Shown here: positions 35,654 to 47,320 of the stretch, piece after piece | How positions within the stretch are numbered: the stretch's first letter is position 1 | Layout: each line of letters starts with the position of its first letter | Assembly (NCBI GenBank): GCA_903858165.1 | Contig: CAIOHZ010000011.1 | Location: 44,122-108,121, forward strand | Origin: an uncultured Pseudomonadota bacterium | Lineage (GTDB): Bacteria; Pseudomonadota; Gammaproteobacteria; Steroidobacterales; Steroidobacteraceae | Length of the DNA: 64,000 bases | Direction: 5' to 3' | Program-made: the position numbers and the translations under genes | Notes under the pieces: generated by a model | Databases searched by the model: none | Seen by the model: the letters and a program-made list of their open reading frames with translations, nothing else | What the model was told of the DNA's origin: nothing

Positions 35654-36889
35654 ATGTCTCAAAGGTTCACGCTCTACATCCTGCTGGCGATGGTGCTCGG
35701 GGTGGTGCTGGGGCAGACGCTCCACGTTACCTTGGCGGACCCGGCGCCCGTGGCCGGTTACCTGACGCTGGTGACCGACCTCTTCCTGCGTCTCATCAAG
35801 ATGATCATCGCGCCGCTGGTGTTTGCCACGCTGGTGGCGGGTATTGCGCACATGGGCGATACGGGCGCCGTCGGGCGGGTGGGCGCCAAGACGATGGGCT
35901 GGTTCATCGGCGCCTCGTTGGTGTCGTTGCTGCTGGGACTGGTGATGGTGACTGTGCTCCAGCCCGGCGTGGCACTGGGGCTCCCCTTGCCGGAAGCCAC
36001 TGCACAGGCGGGAGTGCAGCCGACGGCGCTGAACTTGAAGGATTTCGTGACGCACCTCGTGCCGAAGTCTTTCGTGGAGGCCATGGCGACCAACGAAATT
36101 CTACAAATCGTGGTGTTCTCGGTGTTCTTCGGCAGCGCCATAGCAGCAGTCGGGCAGGCAGCGCGTCCCGTGCTCGCGGGCGTCGATGCATTGGCGCAGA
36201 TCATGCTCAAGGTCACCGGTTACGTCATGCTCTTCGCGCCTGTCGCGGTGTTCGCGGCGCTGTCCGCCACCGTGGCCACCAAGGGCCTCGACATCCTGCT
36301 CACGTACGGCAAGTTCATCGGCGGCTTCTATTTGTCACTCAGCTTGCTGTGGGTGATGCTGATTTTCGCGGGTTTGGTGTTCCTAGGGCCTGCCGTGCTG
36401 CGATTAGTGGCGGCCGTTCGTGAACCGACGCTGTTGGCCTTCTCCACCGCGAGTTCCGAAGCCGCGTACCCGAAGACGCTCGATCAGCTCATCCGTTTCG
36501 GTGTTTCGAAGCGCATTGGCAGCTTCGTGTTGCCGCTGGGGTATTCGTTCAATCTCGACGGCTCGATGATGTACTGCACTTTCGCCACGCTGTTCATTGC
36601 GCAGGCGTATGGCATCGAGCTCACGGTCGCGCAGCAGATCACCATGCTGCTGCTGCTCATGGTCACCAGCAAGGGCATGGCTGGTGTGCCGCGGGCTTCG
36701 CTGGTGGTCATCGCGGCGACGCTCTCGTATTTTCATATCCCGGAGTCGGGACTATTGCTCGTCCTCGCCGTGGATCATTTTTTGGACATGGGTCGCAGCG
36801 CCACGAACGTTATCGGCAATTCCATCGCTGCGGCCGTGGTGGCGAAATGGGAAGGCGAACTTACACCAACAGTGGAGACGGCAAAATGA
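35654..36889 (+). CDS. Dicarboxylate/amino acid:cation symporter (DAACS family)
   Basis: 411 residues, about eight membrane segments plus two re-entrant loops. Landmarks are LFLRLIKMIIAPLVFATLVAGIAHMG, the first re-entrant loop AFSTASSEAAYPKTLDQ, NLDGSMMYCTFATLFIAQAYG and VDHFLDMGRSATNVIGN. These match GltP/DctA-type carriers for glutamate, aspartate or C4-dicarboxylates coupled to Na+ or H+. Which substrate is used cannot be read here. Its stop overlaps the next gene's start (ATGA), so the PDZ protein is coupled to it. Confidence 0.9.
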   Translation: MSQRFTLYILLAMVLGVVLGQTLHVTLADPAPVAGYLTLVTDLFLRLIKMIIAPLVFATLVAGIAHMGDTGAVGRVGAKTMGWFIGASLVSLLLGLVMVTVLQPGVALGLPLPEATAQAGVQPTALNLKDFVTHLVPKSFVEAMATNEILQIVVFSVFFGSAIAAVGQAARPVLAGVDALAQIMLKVTGYVMLFAPVAVFAALSATVATKGLDILLTYGKFIGGFYLSLSLLWVMLIFAGLVFLGPAVLRLVAAVREPTLLAFSTASSEAAYPKTLDQLIRFGVSKRIGSFVLPLGYSFNLDGSMMYCTFATLFIAQAYGIELTVAQQITMLLLLMVTSKGMAGVPRASLVVIAATLSYFHIPESGLLLVLAVDHFLDMGRSATNVIGNSIAAAVVAKWEGELTPTVETAK

Positions 36890-37778
36890 AGCGTTTTGGA
36901 ATATTCGAGTTGGTGCTTGGCGCTGGCGTTTTGGTCCTAGTGACTGTGCCGGCCATGGCGGCACCGCCGCCGCCGCCCCCCGCTTCCGCCATGGAGCGTG
37001 AAATCCGCATCCTCCGCATGCCGCGCGATGGCCAGGGCGCACCACAGGATATGGTTATCGTTGAAGCCGCCGAAATGTTGGAAGGCATGCCCCCGGGAAT
37101 GCCCCCGGGTATGAACATGGGTTCTCGCGCCACGCTTGGCGTCATGTTGGCACCGAGTGAAGGCGCTGGCGCGGCATCGGGGGTTGCTGTCGAAGCCGTA
37201 ACCCCGGGCGGCGGCGCGGCGCTAGCAGGCGTGCAGCCTGGCGATCGCCTGCTGACCGTGAATGGGCGCAAGGTGGCGACCTCGGCCGAGGTTATTGCCG
37301 CCATGGCGGAGGTCAAGCCGGGGGACTCGGTGAAAATCGAGTCGCTTCGCGACGGCAAACCACGCAACTTCGCGGTCGTCAGTCAGCAGCGTGAAGCCCG
37401 GGTCATGATCATCCGTGAAGACGGCGGCGCTGAAGGCCGCGGGCCGCAGGGCCTAGGACCACTGGCTGATCTGGAACTGGCGACGCTCACCCCGGCGTTG
37501 GGTCGCTATTTCGGCACCGAGAAGGGCGTACTCGTGGTGCATGCCAACGGCGCCTTGAAGTTGCAGGATGGCGACGTGCTGCGCGCTATCGGTGGGCGTG
37601 CCCCGGCCGATGAACAGCATGCCATGCGCATTCTGGGCAGTTACGCGCCCGGCGAGACTGTGAAATTGGACGTCCTGCGTGACCGCAAGTCGGTATCGCT
37701 CGAGGCGGTCCTGCCGGCTAACGAGGGCGGCCCGATGAAGCGCAAGATTCGCGTGCAGGTAGAGTCGCCCCCTGCACC

Positions 37779-37782
<4 letters not shown>
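36886..37782 (+). CDS. Exported PDZ-domain protein without a protease domain
   Basis: 298 residues from the ATG at 36886 (ATGA overlap with the symporter). A signal peptide or N-terminal anchor ([18 protein letters not shown]) is followed by PPPPPP and a Met/Pro-rich stretch ([14 protein letters not shown]). PDZ 1 (about 82-168) has [26 protein letters not shown] second PDZ-like module (about 195-278) has [15 protein letters not shown]. No trypsin, S41 or M50 catalytic motif is present, so it probably binds protein tails in the periplasm. Coupled to queA downstream by another ATGA. Confidence 0.8.
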
Positions 37783-39960
<2,178 letters not shown>

Positions 39961-39997
39961 TCGCTGCCTCTTGTTACCCACACCTCTCGGGAAAACC

Positions 39998-40327
39998 ATG
40001 GACTTCTTCATTTCGACTGCCCACGCCCAGGCTGCCGGTGCTGCTAGCCAACCTTCGGCCCTCATGTCTTTCGCGCCGTTGGTCCTCATCTTCGTCGTGT
40101 TCTACTTCTTGCTCATCCGCCCGCAGGCGAAGAAAGCCAAGGAGCACCGCGAGATGGTTGCCAAACTCCAGGGTGGCGACGAAGTCATCACCGCCGGTGG
40201 TCTGGCTGGCAAGGTCACCGAGGCAGGTGAAACCTTCATTACGCTGGAAATCGCGAAGGATGTGCACGTGAAGGTGCAGCGCTTCCAGGTGACGCAGGTG
40301 CTGCCGAAGGGCAGCCTGAAGGGCTGA
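39998..40327 (+). CDS. yajC: Sec translocon accessory protein YajC
   Basis: 109 residues from the ATG at 39998 (GGGA upstream). The open frame continues 5' into tgt but that part has no YajC similarity. A single membrane segment (LMSFAPLVLIFVVFYFLLIRPQ) is followed by the typical QAKKAKEHREMVAKLQGGDEVITAGGLAGKV domain. It associates with SecDF in the inner membrane. Four bp separate it from secD. Confidence 0.95.
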   Translation: MDFFISTAHAQAAGAASQPSALMSFAPLVLIFVVFYFLLIRPQAKKAKEHREMVAKLQGGDEVITAGGLAGKVTEAGETFITLEIAKDVHVKVQRFQVTQVLPKGSLKG

Positions 40328-40331
40328 ACGA

Positions 40332-42224
40332 ATGAGCGTGTTCCCGCGCTGGAAGTCCATCCTCGTGGTGGTGGTGTTGCTGCTGGGCACGCTAGTTGCC
40401 CTGCCCAACGTCTATGGTGAGGCGCCGGCCCTGCAGTTGTCCCGCAAGGACCGTGCCGCCTTCACCGAAGCCAGCGTTGCGGAATACACCGCACTGCTTG
40501 CCCAGGCCGGGGTAACCCCCGAAGCGGGCTATGTAGAAAGCGGGCGCCTACTGATCCGCTTGAACGATGTGCCGTCGCAGTTGCGGGCCAAGGCGGCCGT
40601 GGAAGCCGCCTACCCGAACCAGTTCGCCATCGCCACCACTTTCGCTTCGCGCATGCCGGCGTGGCTGCGTGGGCTGGGCCTTCGCGCCATGCCGCTCGGC
40701 CTTGACCTGCGCGGCGGCATCTACCTCGTCTACGAAGTGGACGTCGATGGTGCGGTAACACAAGTGCTGGCGCGCTACGAGCGCGATGCGCGTACGGCGT
40801 TGCGTGGGAAGGAACTCCCCTACCTGTCGGTAGAGTCCATCAACGAAGGAACCGGCGAGGCCGCCCGTCGTGGTGTGACGGTGGTCCTGCGTGACGCGGG
40901 CAGTCTTCCGGAGGGTCGCAAGGCGGTGCAGGCCATGGACCCCGACTTGGTGTGGGTGGATACCATGGTAACGCCGGCTGCGGGCGGTGCGCCCGAGGCG
41001 ACGCTAACGGCGTTGCTGACGCCAGCGCAAATCAAGGCCCGCCAAGACTTCGCCATCCAGCAGAACATCACTTCCCTGAACAATCGCGTGAACAGCCTCG
41101 GCGTCTCCGAGGCGGTGGTGCAGCGGCAGGGTCAGAGCCGCATTGCGGTGCAGTTGCCTGGCGTGCAGGATGCTTCCGAGGTTATTCGTATTCTCGGCAA
41201 GGTCGCCACCCTCGAGTTTCGGCTCGGCGACACCATCAACAGCCCCATCGAAGCAAAGCGCTCGGGTCGTGCGCCCATCGGCACCAAGCTTTATAACGAT
41301 CGCAGCGGCCAGCCGGTGCTGCTCAAGCGCGAACTCATCCTGACTGGCGACCAGTTGGCGGACGCCAGTTCGTCCATGCAGAACGGCGAGCCGGCCGTTT
41401 CCGTGAAGCTCGACAGCCGCGGTGGTGAGGAAATGCTGCGCACCACCCGCGAAAACCTCGGCAAGCCCATGGCCGTGGTGTTCATCGAGCGTGAACGCGT
41501 CCTCGAGGATCAAGGTGGCCAGAAGGTGGCCGTGGACCGCGTCAAGGAAGAGGTCATCTCGTTGGCCACCATCCGCGGCGTGTTCTCCAACCAGTTCGAG
41601 ATCACGGGCATCAGCCTGCAGGAAGGCCAGGAACTGGCCAAACTGCTGCGTGCCGGTGCGCTCGCTGCGCCCATCTTCATCGTGGAGCAGAAGTTGGTGG
41701 GCCCGAGCCTCGGCCAGGACAACATCGATCGTGGCGTCTTTGCCCTCGAAGTCGGCCTCGGTGTGGTGTTCGTATTCATGGCCTTCTACTACCGCGGCTT
41801 CGGGCTCGTAGGCTGTTCGGTGCTGCTGGCCAATGTCGTGCTGCTCGCGGCCTTGCTCACCCTCACCCGTGCTGCGCTGTCGCTGCCGGGTATCGCCGGC
41901 ATGGTGCTGACGGTGGGCATGGCGGTGGACGCCAACATCCTCATCTACGAACGCATTCGCGAGGAACTGCGCCTTGGCATGTCGCCACGGGCGGCCATCA
42001 ATGCGGGCTTCGATGGTGCCTTTAGCTCCATCTTCGACGGCAACATCACTACGCTCATCGCTGGTGTGGTGCTGTTCGTGTTCGGTTCGGGTCCCGTCAA
42101 GGGCTTTGCGGTGGTGCTGTGCCTCGGTATCGTCACTTCGATGTTCACGGCGCTTACGGGTAGCCGCGCTCTCATCGAGTTGGTGTGGGGTCGGCGCAAG
42201 CACCTTACCAGCCTGCCGATCTGA
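40332..42224 (+). CDS. secD: Protein translocase subunit SecD
   Basis: 630 residues. One N-terminal membrane segment, GLDLRGGIYLVYEVDVD at the start of the large periplasmic domain, then five C-terminal segments with VGMAVDANILIYERIREELRLG, the conserved D-x3-I-x2-E motif used for proton-driven export. It helps preproteins leave the SecYEG channel on the periplasmic side. Followed by secF after 15 bp. Confidence 0.97.
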   Translation: MSVFPRWKSILVVVVLLLGTLVALPNVYGEAPALQLSRKDRAAFTEASVAEYTALLAQAGVTPEAGYVESGRLLIRLNDVPSQLRAKAAVEAAYPNQFAIATTFASRMPAWLRGLGLRAMPLGLDLRGGIYLVYEVDVDGAVTQVLARYERDARTALRGKELPYLSVESINEGTGEAARRGVTVVLRDAGSLPEGRKAVQAMDPDLVWVDTMVTPAAGGAPEATLTALLTPAQIKARQDFAIQQNITSLNNRVNSLGVSEAVVQRQGQSRIAVQLPGVQDASEVIRILGKVATLEFRLGDTINSPIEAKRSGRAPIGTKLYNDRSGQPVLLKRELILTGDQLADASSSMQNGEPAVSVKLDSRGGEEMLRTTRENLGKPMAVVFIERERVLEDQGGQKVAVDRVKEEVISLATIRGVFSNQFEITGISLQEGQELAKLLRAGALAAPIFIVEQKLVGPSLGQDNIDRGVFALEVGLGVVFVFMAFYYRGFGLVGCSVLLANVVLLAALLTLTRAALSLPGIAGMVLTVGMAVDANILIYERIREELRLGMSPRAAINAGFDGAFSSIFDGNITTLIAGVVLFVFGSGPVKGFAVVLCLGIVTSMFTALTGSRALIELVWGRRKHLTSLPI

Positions 42225-42239
42225 GCCGGGAGCAAGGCA

Positions 42240-43175
42240 ATGGAATTTTTCAAGAAAGTCACGCAGTTCCCTTTCATGGGACAGCGCAAGGTTTGGTACG
42301 GTCTGTCCTCGGTGCTCGTCGTGGGGTCCATCGTCTTCACTTGGATGCACGGCCTGAACCTCGGTATCGACTTCACCGGCGGCGTGGTCGTGGAGTACAA
42401 CTATTCCCGCTCGGCCGACTTGGAAGCGACGCGGCAGTCCCTGCACCGCGCTGGCTTCCCGGAAGTGGCTGTGCAGAGTTTCGGCACGGACCGCGACGTG
42501 CTGGTGCGCTTGCCGCCCGTTCCGAATGGCCAGAAAGCCGAAGACATCACCAACCGCGTCACTGCTGCCGTCAAGGCAGTCGATAGTGGTGCCGAGTTGC
42601 GTCGGAACGAAGTCGTTGGTGCGCAGGTCGGTGAGGAACTCTTGAGCAAGGGCCTGCAGGCGCTGGCCATCACGCTCGTGCTCATCATGCTCTACGTTTG
42701 GATGCGCTTCGAATGGAAGTTCGGGGTAGGCGCCGTGCTGGCAGCCCTGCACGACCCCATTGTGGTGCTCGGCGTCTTCGCGGCTACGGGCATGACGTTC
42801 GATCTTTCCGTACTTGCCGCCATCCTGGCTGTCATCGGTTATTCGCTTAACGACACGGTGGTGGTCTTCGACCGTGTGCGCGAGCGGTTCCTGTCGATGC
42901 GCAAGACCACGCCGCAAGCGATCATGGACGTTGCCATCAACGAGACGCTGTCGCGTACGGTCATCACCTCGGGCACGACGCTGCTCACGGTCATTGCCCT
43001 GTTTGTGCTGGGCGGCGAGACACTCCGTGGGTTTTCGACAGCCCTGATCGTCGGCATCGTGGTGGGTACGTATTCGTCCATTTTTGTGGCCGCCGGTATA
43101 TCTTTGGACCTGGGTCTTACTCAGGAAGATCTCTTGCAATCGGAGAAGAAGCAGGCCGTCGACGACCTGCCCTAA
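42240..43175 (+). CDS. secF: Protein translocase subunit SecF
   Basis: 311 residues. GLNLGIDFTGGVVVEY opens the periplasmic part. The membrane half has AVIGYSLNDTVVVFDRVRERF, the SecF counterpart of the SecD proton-path motif, followed by NETLSRTVITSGTTLLTV. It forms SecDF with the product of the gene upstream. Last gene of the tgt-sec operon; a TerC-type gene follows 6 bp later and may be read on the same transcript. Confidence 0.97.
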   Translation: MEFFKKVTQFPFMGQRKVWYGLSSVLVVGSIVFTWMHGLNLGIDFTGGVVVEYNYSRSADLEATRQSLHRAGFPEVAVQSFGTDRDVLVRLPPVPNGQKAEDITNRVTAAVKAVDSGAELRRNEVVGAQVGEELLSKGLQALAITLVLIMLYVWMRFEWKFGVGAVLAALHDPIVVLGVFAATGMTFDLSVLAAILAVIGYSLNDTVVVFDRVRERFLSMRKTTPQAIMDVAINETLSRTVITSGTTLLTVIALFVLGGETLRGFSTALIVGIVVGTYSSIFVAAGISLDLGLTQEDLLQSEKKQAVDDLP

Positions 43176-43181
43176 ACAGCC

Positions 43182-43946
43182 ATGGAATTACTTTCTGATC
43201 CACAAGTTTGGTTGAGTTTCGTCACGCTGGCCGTGCTCGAAATCGTCCTGGGCATCGACAACATCATCTTCCTGTCCATCCTGGTGGCAAAGTTGCCACC
43301 GGAACAGCAGCACCGCGCCCGTATCATGGGTTTGGGTTTGGCGATGGTCACGCGTATCGGGTTGCTGTTCAGCATCACCTGGCTCATGTCCTTAACGGCG
43401 AACATCTTTACTTTGCCCGCGCAGTTGTCCGGGCAGGGTATTTCCGGGCGCGATCTCATCCTCGCGGGTGGTGGTTTGTTCCTGCTGGTGAAGAGTGTCA
43501 TGGAAATTGACGCGAGCCTCGAAGGGCCTGCCCAAGGCCCTTCGTCGATTCGTGCTGCAGGCGCCATCTTTTGGGTGGTCATTCAGATCGCCATCGTCGA
43601 CATCGTGTTCTCCCTCGATTCGGTGTTTACGGCAGTCGGTTTGGCGAAACACTTGTCGGTTATGGTCGCCGCTATCATGGTGGCCGTTCTCGTCATGATG
43701 TTCATGGCGCGTCCCATCAGCGATTTCATCGACCGCCATCCCACCGTGAAGATTCTCGCGCTCGCCTTCCTCATCCTCGTGGGCGTGGCACTCATCGCGG
43801 AAGGCTTCGAGGTGCATCTGCCGAAGGGCTACCTCTACTTCGCCATGGCCTTCTCCTTTGTGGTCGAGATGATCAATATCCGGATGCGCGCTAGGTCCTC
43901 GCGCCCGGTCGACCTGCACGGCCCGGAGATGCCAAAGGAAGGGTGA
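43182..43946 (+). CDS. TerC-family integral membrane protein
   Basis: 254 residues, about seven membrane segments. The two acidic membrane motifs of the family are present: LEIVLGIDNIIFLSI near the N-terminus and VDIVFSLDSVFTAVGLA in the middle. TerC proteins are linked to tellurite resistance by name; several relatives export manganese or load metal into exoproteins near the Sec machinery. Being directly behind secF is suggestive of the latter but not proof. The stop codon lies within a nested hairpin. Confidence 0.88.
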   Translation: MELLSDPQVWLSFVTLAVLEIVLGIDNIIFLSILVAKLPPEQQHRARIMGLGLAMVTRIGLLFSITWLMSLTANIFTLPAQLSGQGISGRDLILAGGGLFLLVKSVMEIDASLEGPAQGPSSIRAAGAIFWVVIQIAIVDIVFSLDSVFTAVGLAKHLSVMVAAIMVAVLVMMFMARPISDFIDRHPTVKILALAFLILVGVALIAEGFEVHLPKGYLYFAMAFSFVVEMINIRMRARSSRPVDLHGPEMPKEG

Positions 43947-43973
43947 TACGGCGTCTTCGCCGTCCATTCACCC
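43941..43973 (+). terminator. Nested hairpin spanning the terC stop codon
   Basis: The outer stem is GGGTGA (43941-43946) with TCACCC (43968-43973). The inner stem is ACGGCG (43948-43953) with CGCCGT (43958-43963) around TCTT. The TGA stop is part of the outer stem. There is no T-run; it may cut read-through into the next gene or protect the mRNA end. Confidence 0.6.
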
Positions 43974-43983
43974 TGCCGCCTGC

Positions 43984-45258
43984 ATGAAAGAATTCCTCGT
44001 CCTCGCGTTGCTGCTGGTCATTAATGCCTTCTTCGCTCTCTCGGAGTTGGCCTTGGTCTCCGCCAAGCGTTCGCGTTTGGAAGCCATGGCGAAGCGTGGC
44101 AATTTGCGCGCGCGCGTGGCCATCAGCCTGCAGCAGGACACCACCTTGTTGCTGTCGGCCTGCCAAGCGGGCATTACGCTGACGGCCATCCTGACGGGCC
44201 TGTACTCTGGCGCAGCTTTCGCCGACGACCTCGCTATCCATCTCGCCAAGACCCCGTCGCTTGCCCCCTATGCCGAGCAACTGGCAGCCGGCCTCGTGGT
44301 CCTGCCGGTGTCCTACTTGTCGCTGGTGCTGGGCGAATTGGTGCCGAAGCGAATAGCCTTGTCCAACGCCGAGCGCCTCGCCATCCTGACGGCGCCGTTC
44401 ATGGCCGGGTTCGCCCGGATGGCCGCCCCGTTGGTGTGGCTGCTCCGCAAGAGTACGGATTTGGTAGTGCGTTTTCTCCCGGGGAATGCGGCGCCCAACG
44501 ATTCCGTCACCGACGACGAACTGCGGGCCTTGTTGGCCGAGGGCGCGCGTCAAGGAGTATTCCATGCTGCTGAGCAACGCCTGGTGGAAGGTGTTTTGGC
44601 CGTGGCGGACTCCAGCGTTGAATCCATCATGGTGCCGCGGCCAGATGTCATCTGGCTAGACTTAGATGAACCCATCGAGAAACTCTGGCAGGAAGCGCGC
44701 GCCAGTGGTCATGCCCGTTTTCTGGTGGCACGGGGCTCGCTCGATGAACCCGTGGGCGTTATCACGCTGGCCGATCTCGGTGAGGCGGCGCGCCGCGGCG
44801 GTGTGGATGAGAACAAGGATATCGCCCAGCCTTTGATGGTGCCCGAGACGGTCTCGGTGCTACGTCTGCTGGATGCTTTTCAACGCGCGCCGGTCCACCT
44901 CGTCGTCGTCACTGACGAATATGGCGATGTGCGCGGCATCGTGACGCCCGTCGATATCCTGCGTGCCATCGCAGGCGGTATGCCCGATATCGGCAGCCGT
45001 GAGCGGGCGGAGATGGTGGTGCGTGACGATGGCAGTTGGCTGGTGGACGGTCATTTGCCGGCACGCGAACTGGCCGCCGCACTCGACATGCCGGAACTCG
45101 CCGGCGACGACTACCACACCACAGCCGGCTTCGTGCTGCACCGTTTGGGACGTATTCCTCGCGCCGGCGACAGGCTCACCTGGCGCAACATTGAAGTGGA
45201 GGTCGTCGACATGGACGGCCCGCGTATCGACAAACTGATCATCAAACGTCGTATCTGA
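43984..45258 (+). CDS. CNNM/CBS-domain transporter, CorC/HlyC family
   Basis: 424 residues. The N-terminal CNNM (DUF21) membrane domain starts LALLLVINAFFALSELALVSAKRSRLEAMA. A pair of CBS domains follows (VESIMVPRPDVIWLDLDEPIEKL to VVVTDEYGDVRGIVTPVDILRAI), then a CorC/HlyC C-terminal domain with TTAGFVLHRLGRIPRAGDRL. Proteins of this layout are associated with Mg2+ (or other divalent cation) efflux; older names are hemolysin-related. Inner membrane. Confidence 0.88.
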   Translation: MKEFLVLALLLVINAFFALSELALVSAKRSRLEAMAKRGNLRARVAISLQQDTTLLLSACQAGITLTAILTGLYSGAAFADDLAIHLAKTPSLAPYAEQLAAGLVVLPVSYLSLVLGELVPKRIALSNAERLAILTAPFMAGFARMAAPLVWLLRKSTDLVVRFLPGNAAPNDSVTDDELRALLAEGARQGVFHAAEQRLVEGVLAVADSSVESIMVPRPDVIWLDLDEPIEKLWQEARASGHARFLVARGSLDEPVGVITLADLGEAARRGGVDENKDIAQPLMVPETVSVLRLLDAFQRAPVHLVVVTDEYGDVRGIVTPVDILRAIAGGMPDIGSRERAEMVVRDDGSWLVDGHLPARELAAALDMPELAGDDYHTTAGFVLHRLGRIPRAGDRLTWRNIEVEVVDMDGPRIDKLIIKRRI

Positions 45259-45318
45259 AGCGCGGCAACCTGCGGCTGTAGCGCTTTTACTTCTGGCGGC
45301 CTGGGCCGCGGAGATAAC

Positions 45319-47232
45319 ATGGACTCGCAACAATCCCGTGAACCTATGCCCAAGCTGGCGCTTGCCGCGCTTGGGGTGGTGTTCGGTGATATCGGTACCA
45401 GCCCGCTCTATGCACTGCGCGCCTGTCTCATGGCCGGCGGAGAAACCCTCCCGGGGCCGGAAGCAATTCTCGGCGTGTTGTCGCTCATTTTCTGGACCAT
45501 CGCCCTGACGGTGTCGCTGAAGTACGTGCTGATCGTGCTCCGCAACGACAACAAGGGGGAGGGCGGCGTACTCGCCCTGATGGCCCTGCTTACTCAGCAC
45601 CGCTCCGAATTGCCGATGAAGGTCATCATCGTCATGGGGGTGGCTGGCACGGCGTTGTTTTTCGGTGACGGTGCACTGACGCCTGCCGTGACTGTGCTTT
45701 CGGCGGTGGAAGGTCTCAAGCTTGCCTCCCCGGCTTTCAGCGAGTGGGTGGTTCCCATTACCGTTCTCATCCTGCTCGTGTTGTTTACCGTGCAGAAACA
45801 TGGCACCGGAAAAATCGGCGTCTGGTTCGGTCCTGTCATGTTGTTGTGGTTTGTCACCCTGGGCGTTATGGGGCTGTGGAACATCGGTGCGAACATGTCC
45901 GTGTTGCAGGCCGTCAACCCGATGTACGCGGTTTCTTTCTTGCTTGGCCATGGCGCTGTGTCGTTGGCGGTCATCGCTGGTGCCTTTCTTGCTGTGACCG
46001 GTGGCGAGGCGCTGTATGCCGACCTTGGACATTTTGGCCGCCGGCCCATCCAATTCGCCTGGTTGTCGGTGGTTTGGCCGGGGCTGCTGCTGTGCTATTT
46101 CGGACAGGGCGCCCTGCTACTGGAAAACCCTGAGGCACTGCGCAATCCGTTTTATCTCATGGTGCCGCAGAACGCGCTGGTGCCATTGGTCATACTTGCC
46201 TCCGCGGCCTCGGTGATCGCCTCGCAGTCGATCATCTCCGGGGTGTTTTCCATTGCGCAGCAGGCCCAACAACTGGGCTTGTTGCCGCGCATGAAAACCA
46301 TGCAGACGTCCGAGAGTGCCGTTGGCCAAGTCTACCTGCCGGTAGTGAATGCCGTGCTTTGCGCGGCCGCCATCGGCATTGTGCTGGTTTTCCGCTCCTC
46401 GGAGGCGCTGGCCAATGCGTACGGCATAGCCGTCTCCAGCACCATGGTCATCGAAACATTGCTGTTGGTGGTGTTGCTGCGGGCGCGTCAGGCCGAGGCA
46501 TCAGCGCGGCCAGAAGGTGCCCCTGGCGCGCCGGCTCCTGCAGGCTGGATGTTATCCCTGCTGGTCCCACTAACGCTCATCGACTTGTTGTTTTTTGTGG
46601 CGAACGCCGAGAAGATTCCGGCGGGTGGCTGGTTCCCGCTGGCGTTCGGTGGACTGGTGATGATGGTGATGTTCACTTGGCAGAACGGGCGCGCTGCCGT
46701 CACCCACCAATTGCATCGTCAGGAAAGTCCGGTGTCGTCGTTCTTGGCGGGGTTGGAGCGTAATCCGCCGTTACGGGTGCCGGGTACGGCGGTGTTCCTC
46801 ACCAGCCAGCGGGAAGGTATTCCGCGTACCTTGCTACGTAACCTGCGCTTCAATGGTGTATTGCACGAGAACACCATCATTGTTTCGGTCACTACCGCTC
46901 GCGTCCCCACGGTATCTCAGGGCAAGAGAATCACGGTTATCCCGGTCATGCCAGGCCTCTGGCGTGTGAATGCCAATATTGGTTTCAAAGAAGATATTTC
47001 CATTCCCGGGCTGCTGCGGGATGCCGAGCGGCTCGGCCTCTCCATAGAAGTCGATCGCGTTACCTATTATCTGGGCCGCGAGCAGATTCAGGCGGAAAAA
47101 CAACAACGTGGCATGGCGATGTGGCGTAAGCGCCTCTTCCTCATCATGGCCCGGAACGCGGAATTCGCCGGTGCTTCCTTCCAGCTGCCCCCGAACCGCA
47201 TTGTCGAGATGAGTGGCTACATCAGTATCTGA
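45319..47232 (+). CDS. kup: KUP-type potassium transporter
   Basis: 637 residues. GVVFGDIGTSPLYALRA at the N-terminus and KYVLIVLRNDNKGEGGVLALMALL are hallmark KUP segments. About twelve membrane spans are followed by a cytoplasmic tail with RVPGTAVFLTS and NRIVEMSGYISI at the end. It takes up K+ with H+. A short hairpin (GCGGC 45296-45300, GCCGC 45305-45309) ends next to the GGAG ribosome-binding site and could limit translation; this is only a visual observation. Confidence 0.95.
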   Translation: MDSQQSREPMPKLALAALGVVFGDIGTSPLYALRACLMAGGETLPGPEAILGVLSLIFWTIALTVSLKYVLIVLRNDNKGEGGVLALMALLTQHRSELPMKVIIVMGVAGTALFFGDGALTPAVTVLSAVEGLKLASPAFSEWVVPITVLILLVLFTVQKHGTGKIGVWFGPVMLLWFVTLGVMGLWNIGANMSVLQAVNPMYAVSFLLGHGAVSLAVIAGAFLAVTGGEALYADLGHFGRRPIQFAWLSVVWPGLLLCYFGQGALLLENPEALRNPFYLMVPQNALVPLVILASAASVIASQSIISGVFSIAQQAQQLGLLPRMKTMQTSESAVGQVYLPVVNAVLCAAAIGIVLVFRSSEALANAYGIAVSSTMVIETLLLVVLLRARQAEASARPEGAPGAPAPAGWMLSLLVPLTLIDLLFFVANAEKIPAGGWFPLAFGGLVMMVMFTWQNGRAAVTHQLHRQESPVSSFLAGLERNPPLRVPGTAVFLTSQREGIPRTLLRNLRFNGVLHENTIIVSVTTARVPTVSQGKRITVIPVMPGLWRVNANIGFKEDISIPGLLRDAERLGLSIEVDRVTYYLGREQIQAEKQQRGMAMWRKRLFLIMARNAEFAGASFQLPPNRIVEMSGYISI

Positions 47233-47320
47233 CTGCGGCTCTGGGCGCCACTCTACGCTGCGGTTGGCAGGCGGGGCCGGCATGGCGCATCATCGGGTTT
47301 CTCTCTCTGGGAGCCCATCC

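Noticed and set aside
41004..43139. 711-codon open frame on the - strand across secD and secF
   Set aside because: No recognisable domain, composition dominated by His/Arg/Glu/Asp, fully antisense to well-conserved genes.
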